NCBI RefSeq assembly: GCF_964229645.1
Contig: NZ_CAXREX010000219.1
Span: forward strand, 1-16,912
DNA length: 16,912 nucleotides
From: Nioella sp964229645
Lineage (GTDB): Bacteria; Pseudomonadota; Alphaproteobacteria; Rhodobacterales; Rhodobacteraceae
Direction: 5' to 3'
Shown here in pieces: positions 14,148 to 16,912 of this stretch; position 1 is the stretch's first letter; each line of letters starts with the position of its first letter. The position numbers and the translations under genes were made by a program. The notes beneath the pieces are model-generated. The model was not told the origin of the DNA. It saw nothing but the letters and a program-made list of their open reading frames with translations, and searched no databases.

Positions 14148-14330
14148 TCAGGTCGATTTCGGCCCGCGCAGTTCCTTGATATGGCCGCGCACCTTGCGCC
14201 ACTTGTCGGCTTCCGTCGCATCGCCCGACGCCTCGGCGGCGGCGGCTTTCTGCGCGGCTTCGGCCTCGGCCTTGTCGCCATGGGCGTTGTAAAGCGCGTG
14301 GGCATACTGGATCAGGTCACTGGCTCCCAT
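14148..14330 (-). CDS. Small 60-residue alpha-helical protein, conserved hypothetical
   Basis: The protein starts MGASDLIQYAHALYNAHGDK and continues with an Ala/Glu/Lys-rich helical middle to end WRKVRGHIKELRGPKST. It has no signal peptide or membrane segment and appears to be one or two amphipathic helices with alternating acidic and basic faces. The start is firm, with aaaggag 8 nt upstream; a longer frame to 14405 runs into the fliG end and lacks support. The DLIQYAHALYNAHGDKAEA opening looks like a small Rhodobacteraceae hypothetical family I recall without a function. It lies 82 bp behind fliG on the same strand and could be in that transcript. Confidence 0.75.
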   Translation of the reverse strand: MGASDLIQYAHALYNAHGDKAEAEAAQKAAAAEASGDATEADKWRKVRGHIKELRGPKST

Positions 14331-14411
14331 GTCGGTCTCCTTTCTGCCTGGTTGGGGTGCCCGGGTGGGGGGATCATCGTTGTCCAGCCCGGGGCGGGTG
14401 GTCAAGCCCGC

Positions 14412-15446
14412 TTACTCCTCGGGCTCAATCAGGCGGATTTCCCCCGCATCGGCGAGGTCGCGGATGGCGGCAACGACAGCGGCCATGGCCGCCTCGCCCT
14501 CTGCCCCGCGCACGGTGCCGCGCGCCTCGGCATCGTCGCGCAGCTGTTCAGCCAGGCGCTTGGACATGTTTTCGAGCAGGAATTCCACGGCGACAGGGGC
14601 CGCCTCCATCGCGGCAGCCAGCGCCGTGACGGTGGTGTCGGCATCCACCTGGCGCATGATGCGCGGCACGTCCTTCGGTTCCAGCCGCTTGGGGATATGG
14701 TCGAAGGTGAAGATCGCCTTGCGCACCAGCCCGGCGAAATCCGCGTCCTGCGCATCGAGCCCTTCGAGCACCTTGTCGCGCGTGGCGGATGCGGCGGCAT
14801 TCAGGATCGCGCCGACCCGGTCCGCGGGATTGGCGGTGAAGGCGGGGGAGGGCTGGGCATCGAGCTGCGCCACCAGCGACAGGCCCACCCGCGCGATGGT
14901 CTCGGCCCCGATCGAGCCGGTCAGGGCGACCGCATGGGCCACCACATGGGCGCGATCCTCGGGCAGTTCCGCCAGCAGGGCCGCGGCCTTGGCCACGGGC
15001 AGTTTCGACAGCAGGATGGCGCAGATCTCGGCGCTTTCATGGACCAGGATCGGTTTCAGCCGCTCCGGGTCCGCCCCGGCAATGCGCCGCCAGGGATCGG
15101 GCGGGCCCTCGGCCTCGGCCATCTCGGCCAGGCTCGCGCGCGCCTCGTCCGAGAGGCGGTCACCGATGAGCTCCAGCGTGGCGGCGAGGGACCCGGGGAA
15201 GGTCAGCCCGAGCGTGTCGAGCCGTTCGGCGAATTCGCGCGCCACCGTGGCCAGCGTGTCCCTGTCTATGGGACCGAGCGCCGCCATGCGCCGCACCAGC
15301 CCCTGCTGCTGGCGCAGGCTGAGCCCGGTCAGGCGCGGCATGGCATCCTCGCTCATCAACAGGCGCACGATGATCGCGGCCTTGTCGGCACTGCCCATGC
15401 GCAGCGGCCCGGCCGATGGCATGGATAGACTGTCTGAAAGCTGCAT
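14412..15446 (-). CDS. fliG: Divergent FliG-like flagellar motor switch protein
   Basis: A 344-residue homologue of FliG, the rotor protein that couples the MS ring to the C ring and to stator torque. The N-terminal region is typical (SADKAAIIVRLLMSE, 19-33). The middle domain (VHESAEICAILLSKLP...AALLAELPEDR, 135-165) has VHES where the classic EHPQ motif stands. The C-terminal domain is clear: AIFTFDH (245-250), PRIMRQVDADTTVTAL (261-276) and ENMSKRLAEQLRDDAEARG (292-310). Usual torque-helix acidic pairs (DD) are replaced by a more basic KRLEPKD segment. aaggggg lies 6 nt before the ATG. No other flagellar gene is in the window, which is unusual because fliG normally sits beside fliF and fliH. 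Whether it serves the motor is open. Confidence 0.85.
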   Translation of the reverse strand: MQLSDSLSMPSAGPLRMGSADKAAIIVRLLMSEDAMPRLTGLSLRQQQGLVRRMAALGPIDRDTLATVAREFAERLDTLGLTFPGSLAATLELIGDRLSDEARASLAEMAEAEGPPDPWRRIAGADPERLKPILVHESAEICAILLSKLPVAKAAALLAELPEDRAHVVAHAVALTGSIGAETIARVGLSLVAQLDAQPSPAFTANPADRVGAILNAAASATRDKVLEGLDAQDADFAGLVRKAIFTFDHIPKRLEPKDVPRIMRQVDADTTVTALAAAMEAAPVAVEFLLENMSKRLAEQLRDDAEARGTVRGAEGEAAMAAVVAAIRDLADAGEIRLIEPEE

Positions 15447-15517
15447 GCGCGGCCCCCTTGTCGCTCGTCACTCACCCACGAAGGGCAGGATCGGCGGCAG
15501 GGGTTAAGGCGCGGTTT

Positions 15518-15546
15518 CCCGCCGCGTGCGAAACGCGGCGGGTTTT
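15518..15546 (+). terminator. Strong hairpin with T-run in the argC-fliG spacer
   Basis: The 10-bp perfect stem cccgccgcgt / acgcggcggg with a 5-nt loop is followed by tttt on the plus strand. Both flanking genes are on the minus strand, where the hairpin forms equally but lacks a T-tail. It lies 17 bp past the argC stop, so it may still end argC transcription; its canonical direction is opposite. Confidence 0.55.
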
Positions 15547-15562
15547 CGTCAAACCCGACGGA

Positions 15563-16471
15563 TCAGAGCCCGGTCTCCTCGGCCGTGCCGATCATCAGGT
15601 TGAGGTTCTGCACGGCGGTGCCAGAGGCCCCTTTCCCGAGATTGTCGAGCGTGGCGGTCACCGTCAGGATGCCTGCCTCGTCGCTGCCATGGACCGAGAT
15701 TTCCATCCGGTTGGTGCCATTCATGGCCCGCGCATCGACGCGGGCAGGGGCGGGCACCAGGTCGACGACGCGCGCAGAGGCGTAGAAGGCGCGGTAAGCG
15801 TCCTCCAGAGCGGATTTACCCGCATTGCCTGCCAGCGCATCGCGATGCAGGTGCATCTGCACGATCATGCCCTGCGCGTAGTTGCCCACGGCGGGCTGGA
15901 AGGCAGGCTGCCGGGTGAGGCGGCCGTAATGCATGATCTCGGGCACATGCTTGTGGGCCTGGCCCGTGGCGTAGAGGAAATAGTCGGGGGCTGTGCCCGC
16001 CTCGTATTCGCCGATCAGCGCCTTGCCGCCGCCGGTATAGCCCGAGGTCCCGGTCAGAACGAGCGCATCGTCTGCCGCCAGGAGCCCCGCGTCGCGCAAG
16101 GGCCGGATCAGCGCGATCGACCCGGTGGCGTAGCAGCCCACATTGGCCACCCGTGCGGCCCCCGCGATGGCCTCGGCCTGGCCCGGCAGTTCGGGCATGC
16201 CATAGACCCAGCCCTCGGCCACCCGGTGCGCGGTCGAGGCGTCGATGATCCGGCAATCGCCCGCCATGGCCACGGCCTCGATGGCGGCGGCGTCGGGCAG
16301 GCACAGGATCGCCACGTCGGCCTCGGCAAAGGCTGCGGCGCGGGCATCGGCGTCCTTTCGGCGTTCATGCTCCACCTGGACAAGCGTGATATCCGCCCGG
16401 CCCTGGAGCCGTTCGAGAATCTGCAGGCCGGTCGTGCCGGCCTCACCGTCGATGAAGACCTTCGCCGTCAT
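15563..16471 (-). CDS. argC: N-acetyl-gamma-glutamyl-phosphate reductase, type 2
   Basis: It reduces N-acetylglutamyl-5-phosphate to the semialdehyde with NADPH, the third step of arginine biosynthesis, in the cytoplasm. The 302 residues fit the shorter type 2 class rather than the roughly 340-residue type 1. The N-terminal NADP-binding turn is VFIDGEAGTTGLQI (5-18). The catalytic Cys113 lies in NVGCYATGSIAL, followed by GTSGYTGGGK and HKHVPEI, a His-containing active-site segment. The C-terminus has LDNLGKGASGTAVQNLNLM, a family signature. The ATG at 16471 has aaagga 9 nt upstream; an in-frame start 7 codons earlier is less likely. Other arg genes are not adjacent. Confidence 0.96.
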   Translation of the reverse strand: MTAKVFIDGEAGTTGLQILERLQGRADITLVQVEHERRKDADARAAAFAEADVAILCLPDAAAIEAVAMAGDCRIIDASTAHRVAEGWVYGMPELPGQAEAIAGAARVANVGCYATGSIALIRPLRDAGLLAADDALVLTGTSGYTGGGKALIGEYEAGTAPDYFLYATGQAHKHVPEIMHYGRLTRQPAFQPAVGNYAQGMIVQMHLHRDALAGNAGKSALEDAYRAFYASARVVDLVPAPARVDARAMNGTNRMEISVHGSDEAGILTVTATLDNLGKGASGTAVQNLNLMIGTAEETGL

Positions 16472-16504
16472 GGGCTGTTCCTTTGTGGTCAAGTGGTGGT
16501 GGGG

Positions 16505-16533
16505 GAGGTAGCGCGTTTCAAATTAAGGCTCAA
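16505..16533 (-). promoter_or_regulatory. Candidate argC promoter
   Basis: On the minus strand TTGAGC (16528-16533), a 17-bp spacer and TACCTC (16505-16510) lie about 35 bp before the argC start. The -35 box is a fair match and the -10 box is poor. Confidence 0.3.
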
Positions 16534-16581
16534 CGCCAAAGCGCGGGCCTGGTCACGGCACCTCAGAAAAGGGGAAGCGGC

Positions 16582-16743
16582 TTAGCTGCTGACCGAGCTT
16601 TCGCAGCGGTCGGTCACCGGGTCCCAGGTCGTGCCATCCATGCAGCTTGCTCGTCGGTCGCCATGCTCGCATCCCGATTGGGCCAGTGCCGCCACGGGCG
16701 ACAGGGCGAGGGACAGGGCGATGATCAAAGCGGCGGGGCGCAT
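16582..16743 (-). CDS. Small secreted Cys-containing protein, 53 residues
   Basis: A short frame translates as a signal peptide MRPAALIIALSLALSPVAALA, with cleavage likely after ALA, then a 32-residue mature part. The mature part has three Cys (25, 34 and 47) in the pattern SGC-x8-C-MDGTTWD-x5-C, ending SSVSS. The start has aggagg 5 nt upstream, which strongly supports translation. The C...G.xWD....C layout recalls short chitin-binding (CBM14-like) segments and a class of tiny periplasmic proteins I associate with Rhodobacteraceae. An odd number of Cys leaves one free or a dimer possible. Function unknown. It ends 110 bp before argC on the same strand. Confidence 0.75.
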   Translation of the reverse strand: MRPAALIIALSLALSPVAALAQSGCEHGDRRASCMDGTTWDPVTDRCESSVSS

Positions 16744-16844
16744 GGGGGCCTCCTGCTACGGACACGTCGCGCCGGGACATGGCACGGCATGTATCCTACC
16801 ACATATTGCGTGAAGCGCGAAGCCCCTCCAACGGTCCGCGCAAC
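16744..16844 (-). other. Upstream region of the 53-residue protein gene
   Basis: No coding frame of interest is present. On the minus strand TTCGCG-N17-TAGGAT is a weak promoter-like pair about 60 bp before the start codon. Beyond that I see only the repeat element at the window edge. Confidence 0.3.
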
Positions 16845-16898
16845 CCTGTTCTTCTTGGCAGAAATACTCCGGGGGGTCCGGGGGGCAGCGCCCCCCGG
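16845..16898 (-). repeat. Dispersed intergenic element, copy 3, with GC hairpin
   Basis: Read on the minus strand this is a perfect 9-bp hairpin ccggggggc / gccccccgg with a 3-nt loop (16878-16898), then ggagtatttctgccaagaag (ending near 16850). The core agrees with the elements at 1987-2013 and 11927-11953. It lies about 100 bp upstream of, and in line with, the 53-residue secreted protein gene. Hairpin plus GGAGTATTT is a form I associate with Rhodobacteraceae intergenic regions. Confidence 0.6.
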
Positions 16899-16912
16899 CG
16901 GGTAGCCGCCCC

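Noticed and set aside
14121..15507. Two plus-strand open frames of 435 and 392 codons over fliG
   Set aside because: Both are shadows of fliG and the 60-residue gene, with composition typical of GC-rich antisense frames and no plausible starts.
16553..16780. 75-codon minus-strand frame at the right end
   Set aside because: It is Arg/Pro-rich and overlaps, out of frame, the 53-residue secreted protein, which has a signal peptide and Shine-Dalgarno.
1..16912. tRNA, rRNA, CRISPR, insertion sequence, prophage or defence-island content
   Set aside because: No tRNA cloverleaf, spaced direct-repeat array, transposase or phage-like protein was recognised. The gene content is core metabolic with a few hypotheticals.

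Overview
The window looks like chromosome from a high-GC alphaproteobacterium, most likely a Rhodobacteraceae (Roseobacter/Rhodobacter-type) genome. The reasons are the GC-rich codon use, a LexA-type box of the form GTTC-N7-GTTC, which is the alphaproteobacterial form, the DUF4386 and 60-residue proteins typical of that family, and a GC-hairpin/GGAGTATT element that I associate with intergenic regions of that family. The content is mostly housekeeping and metabolic genes in short units on both strands. I saw no tRNA, rRNA, insertion sequence, CRISPR array or phage gene.

Left part (1-5800). The tail of a DUF4087-like protein converges on gatB (Glu/Asp-tRNA amidotransferase subunit B, minus strand), with a shared hairpin between them. 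A very GC-rich divergent spacer leads to a plus-strand lytic-transglycosylase lipoprotein. Its stop codon overlaps that of a small two-helix membrane protein lying behind pepN (aminopeptidase N) on the minus strand.

Middle (5800-9700). Two small paralogous lipoproteins of unrecognised family stand in tandem, each with its own terminator and an AT-rich leader. A two-gene unit follows: a VOC/glyoxalase-fold protein and a WYL-domain regulator 4 bp apart. Next comes a cryptochrome/photolyase-family gene preceded, 11 bp before its start, by a GTTC-N7-GTTC LexA-type box. This suggests SOS control of a light-dependent DNA repair or photoreceptor protein.

Right part (9700-16912). glcB (malate synthase G) is followed by a GlcG/HbpS-like gene, a recognisable remnant of glycolate/glyoxylate gene organisation without glcDEF. 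A PuuD-type class I glutamine amidotransferase follows and converges on a minus-strand series. Read in transcription order that series is: a 53-residue secreted Cys protein, argC (type 2), a divergent stand-alone FliG, a 60-residue protein, and a DUF4386 membrane protein.

The points most worth a second look are the LexA-type box before the photolyase, that protein's altered flavin pocket motif, the tandem four-Cys lipoproteins, the orphan FliG, the dispersed intergenic element found three times, and a cluster of three inverted repeats before the DUF4386 gene.
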